Source of the DNA: Arbacia lixula
Lineage: Eukaryota > Echinodermata > Echinoidea > Arbacioida > Arbaciidae
Direction of reading: 5' to 3'
NCBI GenBank assembly: GCA_963669155.1
Contig: OZ022588.1
Span: 4,385,606 to 4,449,605, forward strand
Length of the DNA: 64,000 bases
The position numbers were made by a program, and so were the translations under genes. Below, one piece after another: positions 36,701 to 44,733 of this stretch; the first letter of the stretch is position 1; each line of letters begins with the position of its first letter. The notes beneath the pieces are model-generated. The model was not told the DNA's origin. It ran no database searches and saw only the letters and a program-made list of their open reading frames with translations.

Positions 36701-37007
36701 TGAATTACTTTCGATTTCACCAAACCCGTCAAAACATCATTAGCGACAAGACGAAGCGTGTGGGTGTGGCACGACGGGCAGATATCTAAAGCCATGTGAT
36801 CGCTCCGCTGGTCCGCGTGCGATTACCGTGCCAGTAAGTGGCCGCTCATGCTTGAGCTTCGACATATCAAATTAAATTTAAGGGATATTCAGGTTGACTT
36901 ACCGAATGGAAGGGCTTTGCCGTGGTGCTGGACAGCATCAAGACTGTCAGAGCCAGGCATAGAAGTGGCGCCTCTTTCCACATCGTCCTAGTACTCCGCG
37001 GCGCCAT
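510..37007 (-). CDS. ADAMTS-like secreted zinc metalloprotease with 11 TSP1 repeats and a CUB domain (24 exons, 3' end outside window)
   Basis: I joined 24 exons by GT/AG borders and matching phases; they give 1309 codons without a stop, and the gene continues past the left edge. Domains: signal peptide (about 1-30), propeptide (about 31-213), ADAMTS-type catalytic domain (about 216-405) with HEMGHSLGMYHD at 355-366 and a Met-turn IMS shortly after, disintegrin-like region (about 406-517), a degenerate TSP1 (518-573), ten further TSP1 repeats (about 585-1180), a CUB (about 1182-1292) and the start of another TSP1. From family knowledge, the zinc ligands are the three motif histidines, Glu356 is catalytic, and the product is a secreted matrix or plasma-type protease. 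The Cys-rich and spacer domains normal for ADAMTS are not present between the disintegrin-like region and the repeats. TSP1s followed by CUB recall ADAMTS13, but the repeat number, the trailing TSP1 and the missing spacer argue against direct orthology, so no symbol is given. The substrate is unknown. Confidence 0.93.
985..1111 (-). CDS. ADAMTS-like exon 23: CUB domain, middle
   Basis: YPANHPADLDCSKKL, VEITFNDFALEDGCEYDSVT. The second and third CUB cysteines and the C-x-YD-x-(V/L) signature are present. Acceptor aaacag and donor GTAAGA are clear. Confidence 0.92.
1728..1942 (-). CDS. ADAMTS-like exon 22: TSP1 repeat 11 and start of CUB
   Basis: CSVSCGVGVQTRDVSCVT to CYLAPCPP, then CDQEYQIFG and YSLDSPG. 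The last Gly codon is completed by exon 23 to give SPGYPANHP, a typical CUB opening. Confidence 0.92.
2635..2851 (-). CDS. ADAMTS-like exon 21: TSP1 repeat 10
   Basis: YTWVAEGFGECSVTCGEGVR, then CDLEDCGG, ending EATPWTA. 217 nt, phase 2 to 0, the same length as exon 13. Confidence 0.92.
3248..3396 (-). CDS. ADAMTS-like exon 20: TSP1 repeat 9
   Basis: CSVSCGNGVQTRAVFCTE to CNQDPCIL. 149 nt, the same length and phase as exon 18. Confidence 0.92.
3812..4022 (-). CDS. ADAMTS-like exon 19: divergent TSP1 repeat 8
   Basis: YSYLTSAYSDCTCEGIQSRI, then VVCV and CTPPTTCD, ending WRIGDWSA. The core is DCTCEG instead of CSxxCG, so the O-fucose acceptor is lost. 211 nt, phase 2 to 0. Confidence 0.9.
4310..4396. 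mobile_element. 87-bp pogo/Tc1-mariner-like MITE
   Basis: Ends AGTCCGGCCTCCATTAT (4311-4327) and its exact inverse (4379-4395), with TA on both sides (4308-4309 and 4397-4398). CAGTC...ATTAT termini and TA duplication fit the pogo type. Lies in intron 18 (4023-4455). Confidence 0.7.
4456..4604 (-). CDS. ADAMTS-like exon 18: TSP1 repeat 7
   Basis: CSASCGIGIQQRTVRCID to CNLGDCPSE. 149 nt, phase 0 to 2, paired with exon 19. Confidence 0.92.
4809..5677. repeat. Dispersed repeat with internal ~170-bp units and DR1 motifs (copy 1)
   Basis: It begins ATGCCTCCGCC and ends GGCGGAGGCAT, inverted termini of 11 bp. Inside are several ~170-bp units each with TGACCTTTGACC (5139-5151, 5313-5325, 5474-5486, 5481-5493). 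It lies in intron 17 (4605-5959); the rest of that intron shows nothing else. Confidence 0.75.
5960..6133 (-). CDS. ADAMTS-like exon 17: TSP1 repeat 6
   Basis: CTLTCGTQVFTRVVRCIS to CMLDPCG, ending VGEFGS; 58 codons, phase 0/0. Confidence 0.92.
6486..7252. mobile_element. 767-bp TIR element next to exon 16 donor
   Basis: Both ends carry AACCCTAAAAAGACTGGG in inverted orientation (6486-6503 and 7235-7252), followed inside by G or C runs. No ORF of note. It reads as a non-autonomous DNA transposon. Target duplication unclear. Confidence 0.72.
7265..7447 (-). CDS. ADAMTS-like exon 16: TSP1 repeat 5
   Basis: CSVSCGDGIQIRNAFCVD to CQLDPCD, ending ADDFPE; 61 codons, phase 0/0. Its donor is only 12 bp from the end of a TIR element (6486-7252). 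Confidence 0.92.
8029..8100 (-). repeat. tRNA-like sequence (SINE head or decayed tRNA)
   Basis: On the minus strand TGTAGCTGAATGGGTAAGA (A-box-like) is followed about 35 bases later by CCCGGTTCGAATCTTGG (B-box). Stems are imperfect, so it is more likely a tRNA-derived SINE head than a tRNA gene. Lies in intron 15 (7448-9489), which otherwise has only short hairpins (9342-9372) and AT-rich sequence. Confidence 0.5.
9490..9666 (-). CDS. ADAMTS-like exon 15: TSP1 repeat 4
   Basis: CDVTCGQGIQQRDVTCVD to CNLGACPG, ending TTAFSA; 59 codons, phase 0/0. The tryptophan position before the next repeat is Phe. Confidence 0.92.
10209..10400 (-). CDS. ADAMTS-like exon 14: TSP1 repeat 3
   Basis: It starts exactly at the first Cys: CSVTCGQGVETRSAFCAD, continuing to CTLDNCPG and ending TGSYGA. 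64 codons in phase 0/0, so it is a cassette encoding one repeat. Confidence 0.92.
10391..10960 (-). repeat. Degenerate duplications around exon 14 acceptor
   Basis: GAGCACTATGGGAACAGACC (the exon 14 border) recurs in changed form near 10590 and 10765, with similar following sequence; 10510 also carries a TTGCAG-TGCTCT acceptor-like site. These lie in intron 13 (10401-11019) and contain no usable exon. Confidence 0.5.
11020..11236 (-). CDS. ADAMTS-like exon 13: TSP1 repeat 2
   Basis: The linker SNTTEFQIV (with an N-x-T sequon) is followed by CSVSCGTGVETRVISCVD, continuing to CAPAPCPG. The last residues, FYGNWGT, are the tryptophan strand of repeat 3. Confidence 0.9.
11650..11820 (-). CDS. ADAMTS-like exon 12: degenerate TSP1 repeat 1
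   Basis: It encodes WLPGIYGACQPDCYSYRNVF and ends with REYCCAPLTQ. Cys spacing and position match the central TSP1 repeat, but the CSxxCG core is replaced by CQPDC. The other two frames contain stops, so the frame is secure. Confidence 0.82.
12292..12362 (-). CDS. ADAMTS-like exon 11: disintegrin-like region, end
   Basis: It encodes ICVHGQCLRAVSMYDCEVGE and CVPE. C-x-x-G-x-C is the usual closing motif before the first TSP1 repeat. It ends in phase 2, completed by exon 12 to Glu. Confidence 0.87.
12639..12789. repeat. Long hairpin (about 150 bp) in intron 10
   Basis: Two arms of about 70 bp (from CAACTAAC...GTGCTGCTATGA... inward through GTAAATCTATTAA and GGTGGGGT-GAAATGACCAT) are inverted copies around a short loop near 12710-12720. 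Probably a palindromic MITE. The rest of the intron (12363-13124) shows nothing. Confidence 0.75.
13125..13226 (-). CDS. ADAMTS-like exon 10: disintegrin-like region, second part
   Basis: 34 codons in phase 0/0 include DMCAELHC and PPLDGTKCGTGRGM. The C-x-x-L-x-C...DGTxCG arrangement is the standard end of the ADAMTS disintegrin-like module. Confidence 0.88.
13664..13826 (-). CDS. ADAMTS-like exon 9: disintegrin-like region, first part
   Basis: It encodes SPDSKCLDV, then MPGHFYTANKQCALTYGQD. The C-L...P-G-x-x-Y...Q-C...(F/Y)G pattern is what follows the catalytic domain in ADAMTS proteins. Confidence 0.88.
14345..14629 (-). CDS. ADAMTS-like exon 8: zinc-binding active site
   Basis: This is the catalytic exon. 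HEMGHSLGMYHD (His355 codon at 14494-14496) fits HExxHxxGxxHD with all three His ligands, the catalytic Glu and the trailing Asp intact. NIMSTD downstream supplies the Met-turn. Cysteines at CDPSRRC and SGC match family positions. Nothing suggests an inactive protease. Confidence 0.96.
14930..15340. repeat. Diverged tandem duplication in intron 7
   Basis: CAGTCTCAA...CTGAGATTGCATCTGG...GAACGC near 15010-15060 recurs near 15160-15225. No coding signal. The remainder of intron 7 (14630-15584) is plain. Confidence 0.45.
15585..15682 (-). CDS. ADAMTS-like exon 7: catalytic domain
   Basis: It encodes SDLDLTDELSHSLKNFCEWQ and HDSDISVLLTR. The LxxFCxWQ...D...LLTRxD pattern is conserved across ADAMTS proteases. 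It ends in phase 2; the Arg codon is completed by exon 8. Confidence 0.9.
16692..16775 (-). CDS. ADAMTS-like exon 6: catalytic domain
   Basis: 28 codons in phase 0/0 encode VAGLFRDRSLSPDVQLRV and the hydrophobic strand TSITILE. VAGLFRD followed by a V/L-rich strand is a hallmark of ADAMTS catalytic domains. Confidence 0.9.
17166..17308 (-). CDS. ADAMTS-like exon 5: propeptide/catalytic boundary
   Basis: It encodes DKRRPTLKTERRDTSG, then ILETSVVADSTMF and ELYLFTILNQ. The second part is the first strand and helix of the ADAMTS catalytic domain. The basic cluster is where furin usually cuts, but no strict R-X-K/R-R is present here. Confidence 0.88.
17934..18093 (-). CDS. ADAMTS-like exon 4: propeptide
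   Basis: It encodes VGLIRTSDADFAIRPL, an acidic stretch (MTSSDEDDVPSH) and IMYKISPNE. The GLI-x-T...I-x-PL...YK pattern is the standard ADAMTS propeptide core. It starts in phase 0 and ends in phase 1. Confidence 0.88.
20793..20835 (-). repeat. Retroposon-type tail with TTGAATC repeats
   Basis: On the minus strand AATAAAGTTGAATC is followed by further TTGAATC heptamers, a common 3' end of SINE/LINE insertions. The body toward 21070 is ATC/ATG-rich and was not identified. Confidence 0.45.
21287..21573 (-). CDS. ADAMTS-like exon 3: propeptide
   Basis: It encodes DYAFVQPVRLGTRHRRAVG and continues through FHIQLSES and CFYQGKL to SLSTCDGL, a typical ADAMTS propeptide pattern with the conserved Cys near the end. 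It contains RHRR (residues 65-68), a furin-type sequence unusually early in the propeptide. Confidence 0.9.
21755..22262 (-). mobile_element. LINE reverse-transcriptase C-terminal fragment (broken)
   Basis: On the minus strand: LRYADA (degenerate YADD box), then LKLNALKTKVMAVA, LEKVDHFMYLGVRI, and after a frame change ADEIRITAFENKCYRRILRV and TNEDIRNELNV. This is the usual end of a non-LTR retrotransposon RT. The missing second Asp and the frame break make it dead. It lies in intron 2, just outside exon 3. Confidence 0.82.
22601..24600 (+). repeat. Foldback left arm
   Basis: The outer domain 22601-23095 matches 28866-29375 inverted with scattered differences; the inner ~240-bp units diverge more toward the core. 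The inner edge is approximate. Confidence 0.8.
26223..27058. repeat. Near-identical direct duplication of 410 bp in foldback core
   Basis: Units 26223-26632 and 26649-27058 are separated by 16 bp and differ at about one base that I noticed near the end (caagcaagg versus caagcgagg). The unit holds ggcggg...cccgcc. No coding signal. Confidence 0.85.
27575..29375 (-). repeat. Foldback right arm
   Basis: Inverted copy of the left arm. The innermost unit (27590-27850) is the most diverged. The outer end is sharp at 29374-29375. Confidence 0.8.
29459..29585. repeat. ~125-bp hairpin
   Basis: CATGATCAAGAGGGATATAT...GAGGGCGTGGG pairs with CCCCACGCCC...ATATATCATGATTC around an AT-rich loop near 29520-29533. 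A small palindromic element in intron 2. Confidence 0.6.
29709..29764 (+). repeat. (GT)n microsatellite, interrupted
   Basis: GT repeat with TATG and TTTG breaks, in ADAMTS-like intron 2. Confidence 0.9.
30280..30600 (-). repeat. Candidate tRNA-derived SINE
   Basis: On the minus strand GTGGTGTAGTGGTTGGGAGC (A-box-like) and GGTCCCAGATTCAAGC (weak B-box) form a tRNA-like head; body to about 30280. A related A-box fragment appears near 57745. Borders are approximate. Confidence 0.45.
31088..31139 (-). CDS. ADAMTS-like exon 2: propeptide start
   Basis: This is a 52-nt exon with a pyrimidine-AG acceptor and a GTAAG donor. It encodes KDYKLSLSDVQYYTTSP and leaves one base that joins exon 3 to make Asp (SP-DYAFVQPV), the usual ADAMTS propeptide opening. 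It is isolated and short, so the call depends on the perfect phase fit. Confidence 0.72.
36398..36520 (+). repeat. CT-rich microsatellite
   Basis: Interrupted (CT)n in ADAMTS-like intron 1 (31140-36902). That intron otherwise shows only a C19 run (34037-34055) and no supported exon. Confidence 0.9.
36903..37007 (-). CDS. ADAMTS-like exon 1: start codon and signal peptide
   Basis: The ATG (37005-37007) has A at -3 and G at +4, a good start context. The 35 codons encode a short basic N-terminus and a hydrophobic run rich in Leu (APLLCLALTVLMLSS), as expected for a signal peptide, probably cut near STTA-KP. The exon ends in phase 0 at a GTAAGT donor. The distance to exon 2 (5.8 kb) means the join rests on phase and family pattern. 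Confidence 0.8.
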
Positions 37008-37100
37008 TTTGGTGGTGCGCGACTTTTAGGATCAAGAGAGAGGGAGGGGGTAAACGATTGGTCCTCCAGAGGCGCGACCCGCAGGGAGAGTGCTGGGAGC
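37008..37100 (-). promoter_or_regulatory. Candidate ADAMTS-like promoter region with CCAAT box
   Basis: On the minus strand a CCAAT motif (37057-37061) lies about 50 bp before the ATG, within a short GC-richer stretch. No TATA box is evident. The transcription start is not known, so this could be 5' UTR. Confidence 0.3.
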
Positions 37101-38119
37101 TGTTACCCCTGCTTTCAAAAAAGAACTCCACTCAGCTTGCGAAACCCACTCTGCCTCAACGTCTTAACTCACTGCTTCGGTGCATTCGCGGAGCGAGCTA
37201 TGATGAAACCATTCTCCATTATATCTTGCACAAGCAAGGCTCGGATTTAGCACGTCTCAGCGAGTCAAATAGCTCAACCGCGAAATCTACACGTTCCTTA
37301 GGCCGGGGTTGGGGCTGGGCTCCGACAAAGTGACACGGCTTTCTCTCTCATTCTTCAAAACCACTCAAGAATGTATCGCGCTTGCAACCAAACCGACCCA
37401 TACAGAACACATAAACTCTCGGCATTCTTTCTTTCAGTACACCGGCCATCATAAAGGCTTACCCCATTCCGGGTTACGTAATCGAGACCGTATATTTCTA
37501 TTGTGGGGAAATGACAATTGAAAGAGCATCAATGGAAAGCCATGGTTCGTGACTTTGAAGAGCGCCAAACCCATTTTCTGCAATACTCTCTTTTCGTAAC
37601 TTTTAGAAAAACAAGACCCCCCCCCCCCCCCACCCATACACACACACTCCCTCCTCGTAATTTTACAAAGGTCGCATTTGAGTAGAGCACTGACAGCGGC
37701 AACACTACATAAACTCAGTGATAACTTTCAGAATATATCTGTCCATCTGCGCATTTTGATCTGATCGACCCGGGGTTTTTTTTCAACGTTTATGCGCCGA
37801 TCGAAATCAGATTTCATTTTAGATATTAAACTGATTGAAATTAGACACGAAGTAATGATACAAGGGGCGAGGAAAACAAAGAATTTCTATTGGGAATAAG
37901 TTGATCTATTGTAATGGCAAGTGATGCAAATAAACGAAAAGGTTGAAAAAATGTTAGCAAAACACATCACAGGAAGTTTATAAGGAATTCGGAGACAACA
38001 TCAGATAGAGTTCTAAATCACCAGCCCCTTATATAGTGTATTCAAACTTCTTGAGACTAATTTCAAAGGATGGATAATTATCAAATCTTGGACATGGTCT
38101 GGCACAACGTATTTCTCTT

Positions 38120-38221
<102 letters not shown>

Positions 38222-38380
38222 ATCTCTTATCAGAGCTATTCCGAAAGATAAGCCAATAGTCCTTTTAAGGACTAACGCGTGGTGTATCTTGCAAACTCGT
38301 CGAAGCCTACTGGCCATGCAACAGGCCTCTTTTGGTAGGCATTCATAACATTTACATTAGCCATACGGAAACAATAAAGG

Positions 38381-38568
38381 GTTACTTCGATATTCCGAAG
38401 GTTCGTTTATTCCGAAGGTTCGTTATTTCGAATGTTCGTAATTCCGAAACACGTAAATTGCCTATACCTCGATGCTCGTTAGTCCGAAAACGAAAAAGGG
38501 CTCGTTAATCCGAGCATTTGTCGCGTAACGTTCGGAATAACGAACCTTCGGAATAACGAGTGCTTCCC
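38381..38568. mobile_element. ~188-bp inverted-repeat MITE with 8-9 bp target duplication
   Basis: Reiterated TTATTCCGAAGGTTCG at the left and its inverse at the right; CAATAAAGG occurs directly on both sides (38372-38380, 38569-38577). An 8-bp duplication suggests hAT type. Confidence 0.65.
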
Positions 38569-40977
38569 CAATAAAGGACCACATACATACATGACCACAG
38601 GTCATATCTAAATGACCGCTAAAATGTATATTCTAATTCTTCATGTATACAGATCAAGTTTTAACACACTTGCAGATATAATTAGTGTCCTGCTTTTGCT
38701 AAATATTTCTACTCCAATGCCCTACATTTCTGATTCTGATTCAAGTTTGTAATAGTTTTCATAATGTTCACATCAGCGAAGAATAACTTAGTATTAAAGG
38801 CGGGCTATGTGGAGTGCATGGGCTATACACGGGCTTGCCTACTTATCAAACTTACTCATTCCGGATCGGATTACGACATTTTTTTCCTCTCAACTTTGGG
38901 ATTAATGAGACCATTCATTCCAACTACGGGTTAATCCACCTGACGGTGCATGCATCGACTGAATGCATACCGTATAAAGACATATATAGCACAATGAAGA
39001 CCACACTTTTATATGCAACTTCTGTATGTCATTGTAAACGAGGTACGTCCTATTTGCAAACGTAACATATTAATTCAGAAAGTATGACGCACATATGAAT
39101 AAGAATTTTCTTTACAAGAGAGGACGTCCTATTTGCAAACGGAGCATATCAAGTCGGAAGATATAAAGTACATATAGTTAACAACTTCCTTAACAAGAGA
39201 GGAAGGAAAAAGAAAGGTTTAGTTGTAATAAAGACGACGGGAATGGTAATAAAATGAGAGTTTCGTTCTGCTATGACCATCGGTCCCATCAATTCGTGAT
39301 TGATTTCAGAATATTAGATACGAATCGTCACAAAATGATGAGAACGTGTCACAATTATTGCGCAAAACGGAAAAGTTGTCACATTATTACTATGATTTGC
39401 CCTATGGTCCGAGATAGAACATACACCTCCTTCTCCCTCCAATACTCTTCCTTTCGGTTCTCACTTCTTTCTTTCTCTTTGGGAACTTACAGGAAAAAAT
39501 AATGAGAACCGCCCTTTTTTATAACATGAGAAAGCCTAAATTTAGGGGTAAACATGGTGTGAAAGAAGTGAAGAGTAAACCTCGTAAGTAAATGAGATTA
39601 GTGTATCATATTGTGAGACTAGATCACTTACCACGCCCATTGCCAGTTGCATAATCCCGCCCCCCCCCCCCCCCTCCCCCCAACGTTGCCAGAACTTGCA
39701 TAATGTGGACCCTTTTAGCATAATTCATTATACCGGCATAATTTTTAAGCAACTAATCTGGAATAATACGAGCTTCTTTAGCATTATTTTGATAGAAAAA
39801 TATAGCCTTTTTTCACATTTTGCTTTACAAATTTTTACATTTCTACTAATTAATAAACGGCGCCAGCACCGACAGAAGTGCGGGAAATCGTTCAACATGC
39901 AAACGGCGCACTTAACTATACCCAATGATGTTTAAGCACATGGAGTGCCAGCAACCGTTTAATTAATGCAGATTCATTGTACTCTGCTTCTAGTCACAAA
40001 AGAACGCTTTACAAAGATTTTGTCTTTCATCTCGCACGTTCGTTCTCTGGAGGATTTTTGCCTGGATTTGACGTAAAAACCAAATCGGATGCGCAGAAGA
40101 ATTTGGGGAAATATCCTCACCCCATATACTTGCGAAGTTGTGACATGTAATAACTACGATGCATCTATAAAGATTCAATCTAAGGATATTGTTTCAGTAT
40201 GGTAAAAAGGCTCTAAACGTGAAATCAAGTTGCAGTACAAAAGTCTCAATTTCACAATGTTCCGCATCATATTCCATTAAAAAATTTCATATATTTTCCT
40301 TTCGGACACGTAACATGAAAAACGTGCCCAGCTGCGCCCAAGCTAGTATTTTCATCTCAAAAGTATCAGATTTTGTATTCGCTTGTCCTTATAAACTACA
40401 TAACAAGTACTTAGTGACAAAATTAAAAGTTCAGCAGAGAAAGCTGAAATGTATGCATGTATAGGAATGTGTATGACCTATTATGCAGGTGAACGTGACG
40501 CAATCGCGTATGCATCATATTGTTGAGAGCAGCTGCTAGTCATGAATATTAAGTGGCGGCATCATACATTGTTCAAAGGGATGTACTTAAACATCCTTGC
40601 TCAAACGTATGGAAATAGTTCTTTACATGTGGTCATGGTGGTTGTATTAGAAAATAAATTAGGAAATAATTATAATATTCCTTTGATAGGGAAGGGGTAG
40701 GGTGGATGACGAAATTGATGGCCGGTGTAATAGGTAAGAACACATCGACAGGGGTGGGAGAGAGGTGGAACCAGGTATGAACGAGGGTATGTAGATAAAC
40801 GGGAATGAATGGTGGATGCAGGAAGAGCATTCAGGGGAGAACGTCGGAGAAAACAAACCAGATGAGAGATGAGGGGAGATAATGAAAGTGAACTAAACGA
40901 GTCAAATGAAAGAGAGGGGGAGGGAGAGATGTGGGGAGTAATAGGCGCTTTAGAAAAAAAAAAGTAGAAGGGGGATA

Positions 40978-41039
40978 AGAGAATAAAATAGAGAGAGAGA
41001 AAAAAAAATAAGAGAGAGAAAATTGGAATAAGAGAGTGA

Positions 41040-41097
<58 letters not shown>
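40978..41097 (+). repeat. (GA)n microsatellite
   Basis: Interrupted, then pure GA repeat (41052-41094). Confidence 0.93.
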
Positions 41098-41098
<1 letters not shown>

Positions 41099-41865
41099 GG
41101 GAGGGCGCATGGTAAAGCAGGGAGGTGTTACGAAGGAGTAGAAACTCAAGCATAATATATTCAAACATCTGTATGTGTTCTAAAGCGTGCTCATGAATGT
41201 CAAAAGAATTCCATAATCATGACAATGCTTTGATGTTCCATGTGCCGAGCCGACATTTAGCTGATGTCAACTTGAACAGAAATTTCTTTAATTTCCCATT
41301 TATCTGTAGACGTTTTGTTTTTGACAAATTCGTTTGCAAACTATAAGGAAGTTAACGGCAGATAATGATAGATCCTAATACTCTGCTTTTGTTTCGAAAA
41401 GTATTGAGGAATCATTAAAAATCGGACATATAAGCTATTTGTATTACTTACAAAATCGACAAATTTCTTCACTTTCCGACAATTTGTGCATTTGGGGGAT
41501 TCAACCACTCTCAAAATGATATATTAAGCTGTGTATTATCATTAACGGCGTTTGTGTGTGTTTGCGTGAAACATAGATATTTCACTTGAAAAACTTGTTT
41601 ATTTGTGTTTGCTGATACCTGTTATGCTCATGGAAGTATTAATGCCATTGACAGAACGGGACAAGCGAAATGAGACTGTACATTTCTTTTGTTCTCTCTG
41701 AGAAGCCGTTGCCACACAATCATGTTCATAATTGCTCAAACACCTGAACAGCACCTGTTGAGAACACATAACTTTTCAGCGGCTTGGCACATGGGGTCAA
41801 AGGAAGAAAGTTGCTTCATATCCTTCCATAACACATCCCTGGGTAAAGTAGTAGTGAAGTTGAAT

Positions 41866-42278
41866 TTAAAGGGTTACTAAATTATGAAAAAAAGTTCCCA
41901 CTAATTTATGTAAAATTATCCACTAAAACGAATTTCACACTCGTTTGCCGCAATTAAGTCTTATTTTGACGAAAACTTATAGATTCAAAGTGCATTCCAT
42001 CCATTGAATCTGAATGACACGATACAGGTGAATGCAATAACGCGTTACTACGCAGTTAGAGGGAAAGTTGTGAATACATTACGAAAATGGCCTATTGTTG
42101 ATTTTTTTCCGTACAATCTATAGCATTCTGACTTCTCTGACGTCACTAGAGGAGTGCGTGTTTTCAAAATTTCGTCAAAATGAGACTTTATTGTGGAAAA
42201 CAAATGTGAAATTCGTTTTAGTGGACAATTTTACATAGATTAGTGGGAACTTATTTTTCTTATTAAGTAACCCTTTAA
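41866..42278. mobile_element. TTAA-flanked MITE with ~110-bp TIRs
   Basis: The body 41870-42274 starts AGGGTTACT and ends AGTAACCCT, with TTAA on each side. Arms share TTCCCACTAAT, CACTAAAACGAATTTCACA and more. TTAA duplication with AGGG/CCCT ends suits Kolobok-type elements. Confidence 0.7.
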
Positions 42279-42968
42279 ATATACATGCATCTGTTCGGGA
42301 TATCAGCTGTTTCCATTCAACTTCTATGAATGCATTCAAAATCATAATTATTTATCGTACCACCATGCTATCGTTCACTTCATCATTATCATGACAAGAT
42401 GTACCGAAGATATTTATTATTATCATTTATTATTTATTTATCTATTATTCAGTGCTTTAACTTTATGTTTATCTGCTTATGATAAACGTGTGCTTTATGA
42501 TTTATTCTAAGCTAATATGTTTGATATTATTCTATAGGTTATTTCTTCTGAAGTATTTTTTGTATCATGATAATGTGTCTCTTTCATCATACAAGTTGTA
42601 CAATTCAGACTTGCAATTAGCATAATCATGACATTATTATAAATTATTGTTCACATTATAACTCTTGAAATGAATTAAACTGAATAAAAATTACACTTTA
42701 TGCATATGTTGTCCTGATTACATCAATACTATTGTTTTATAAACTACATTAAATATAATGTGTAATAATTTTCATTATTTTCTGTAATTTCTTTATTAAT
42801 TTATCGAAATGTCAGATATAACATAAGCGGTAAATACTTGTGTAAACTGAACGTGAACAGACATATAAAACAGTGGATGCATCATAATGTGTTGTGTGTG
42901 TGTGAGGGAAACTAAGAATCCTATGAAACTAGACATTTGGACAGAAATTATATGGGTTTGTGTTTACG

Positions 42969-43016
<48 letters not shown>

Positions 43017-43024
43017 GCATGTGT
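42969..43024 (+). repeat. (GT)n microsatellite
   Basis: About 25 GT units, slightly interrupted at the 3' end. Confidence 0.95.
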
Positions 43025-44177
43025 GTGAGTCATCTTGTTGATGTACGCAAGAAATATGTATGTTATGTAAAAATTCTTCTAACTACAATAATACATGTTA
43101 TTTTAAGTACTGTTTGAGAAAATGAATACAATCAAATTCCCCCTCTAGTGTTTTCATTCTTTATTTTCCCTTGGAAATTATTTGTGTATTCATGATTTGT
43201 GTATTGTTAATGGATACTTAATTGTACAAAAAAGTAATTGTTCATGATTTATTTAAATATGTATTGAATGGATCGCAATAACAATTACTGAAAAAAAAAT
43301 TAAAACACGTTTCTCCTTTTTATACCCGCATCCGATTTGTTTTTCAATGTGAAATGTTTTAAACGCAAACAGAACTGAAAACATAAAAACTCACAAAGCA
43401 CATTTATTCATATTAAGTAGCACACGTTTTAATCAGTTACAAAATATGTGACGTATCAAAATGTTGCATCACAGTATTAAGTACTACACAATATTCTAGA
43501 AGTTTCAGCCTCTAAACTGACAATTATGAAAGCGAAACACAGTATACACATAAGATTATACTTGTAAAGGATATCAACATCATTAATATCATTATAATTT
43601 TTACAGTTTAGCCTTGTGAAAACCAAACAAAACTTATTCAGCAGTTGGGCATGAAACAGGGCTAGGAAACTGGATGGAGTCCAGCCATTACATCATCTTT
43701 GAAGAGTTATAATAATTAAACTACATGTATAACAACTTCAATTATTCTTTAAATTATATATACCATTTCTATATATTATAATTCAAATATTGATATGATT
43801 TTATTGGACAATTATTTGATTTAAAAACAAACACCACAGTTTAGTGGACAAGAGCAGGTGCTCTTGGAGATGATTGTGGTGGAGTTGTTTTTCTCTTACA
43901 GGCAAAATGTGTTTTGGCAACAAATGACTAGCTGTGTTAAAACTCTGACATAGAATAATATGGGTGGGACTAGTCTACAAATATATGGTACACTCATGGA
44001 ATATTACATTTGAATAGAGTGCATCACATAAAATCAAGATGCTATCAACAGCAGTTTATCTTTATGACACCTTTTCTTCTCACATACATTAACATTTTGA
44101 CACTGGAAGACATTATTTCATGTTAAGGCTGCTCAACGAAAATTAGCGGTAATACAAATGAGCCACACACACTAATG

Positions 44178-44550
44178 TTAAAGGGAATATACTGTACTGG
44201 GAAGACAAAAATGCCTTCAAAATGTTATCGTGAGCAATCTTCTTGCCATTGGTCTTAAATTCATGTATTGTCCAATTTAGAAACTTGTTGAATGTTATTT
44301 GCTCTCAAATTATCCATGTTTGGAGTAATTAGTGATTTAATCACAAATCCTTGAAATGTTCGGGCCGAACAATTTGAGGATTTGTGATTTAATCACTAAA
44401 TACTCCTAATGTGGATCATATGAGGGCTAATAACGTTCAGCAAGTTTCTAAAATGGACAATACATGAAGTTAAGACCATTGGCAAGAAGATTGCTCACGA
44501 TCACATTTTGAAGGCATTTTTTTCTTCCCAGTACAGTATATTCCCTTTAA
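44178..44550. mobile_element. TTAA-flanked palindromic MITE with ~180-bp arms
   Basis: The body 44182-44546 runs from AGGGAATATACTGTACTGGG to its inverse, flanked by TTAA. The arms meet near 44365-44375, so the whole element can fold into one hairpin. It lies 72 bp upstream of the retrotransposon LTR. Confidence 0.78.
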
Positions 44551-44621
44551 AAACAACATTCACCAAAGAGAGTTGCTGCAGTCGCGTGCCACAATGGTGC
44601 TGTATGGGGTGTTAACTCTTT

Positions 44622-44733
44622 TAGAGGATATTAACACTTGATTCATACCTGTCCCGCTCTCTACACAGAAGACTGTGAACATTGCTATTCCAGCGTCTGC
44701 TGATCCAGGCAAACAGTACAGGTACTCATTTAT
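44622..44733 (+). repeat. 5' LTR
   Basis: 112 bp, identical base for base to 49792-49903, preceded by CTTT. It contains AGACTGTGAAC (44670-44680), the exact reverse complement of the sequence directly after the LTR. If that marks the start of R, U3 is only 48 bp. Confidence 0.93.

Noticed and set aside
36348-36743. Ser/Leu-rich and Arg/Glu-rich ORFs at CT and GA microsatellites (also near 38081, 40670, 40950)
   Set aside because: Low-complexity translation of dinucleotide repeats.
510-37007. Direct assignment to ADAMTS13
   Set aside because: CUB after TSP1 repeats is suggestive, but the Cys-rich/spacer region is missing, repeat number differs and another TSP1 follows the CUB.
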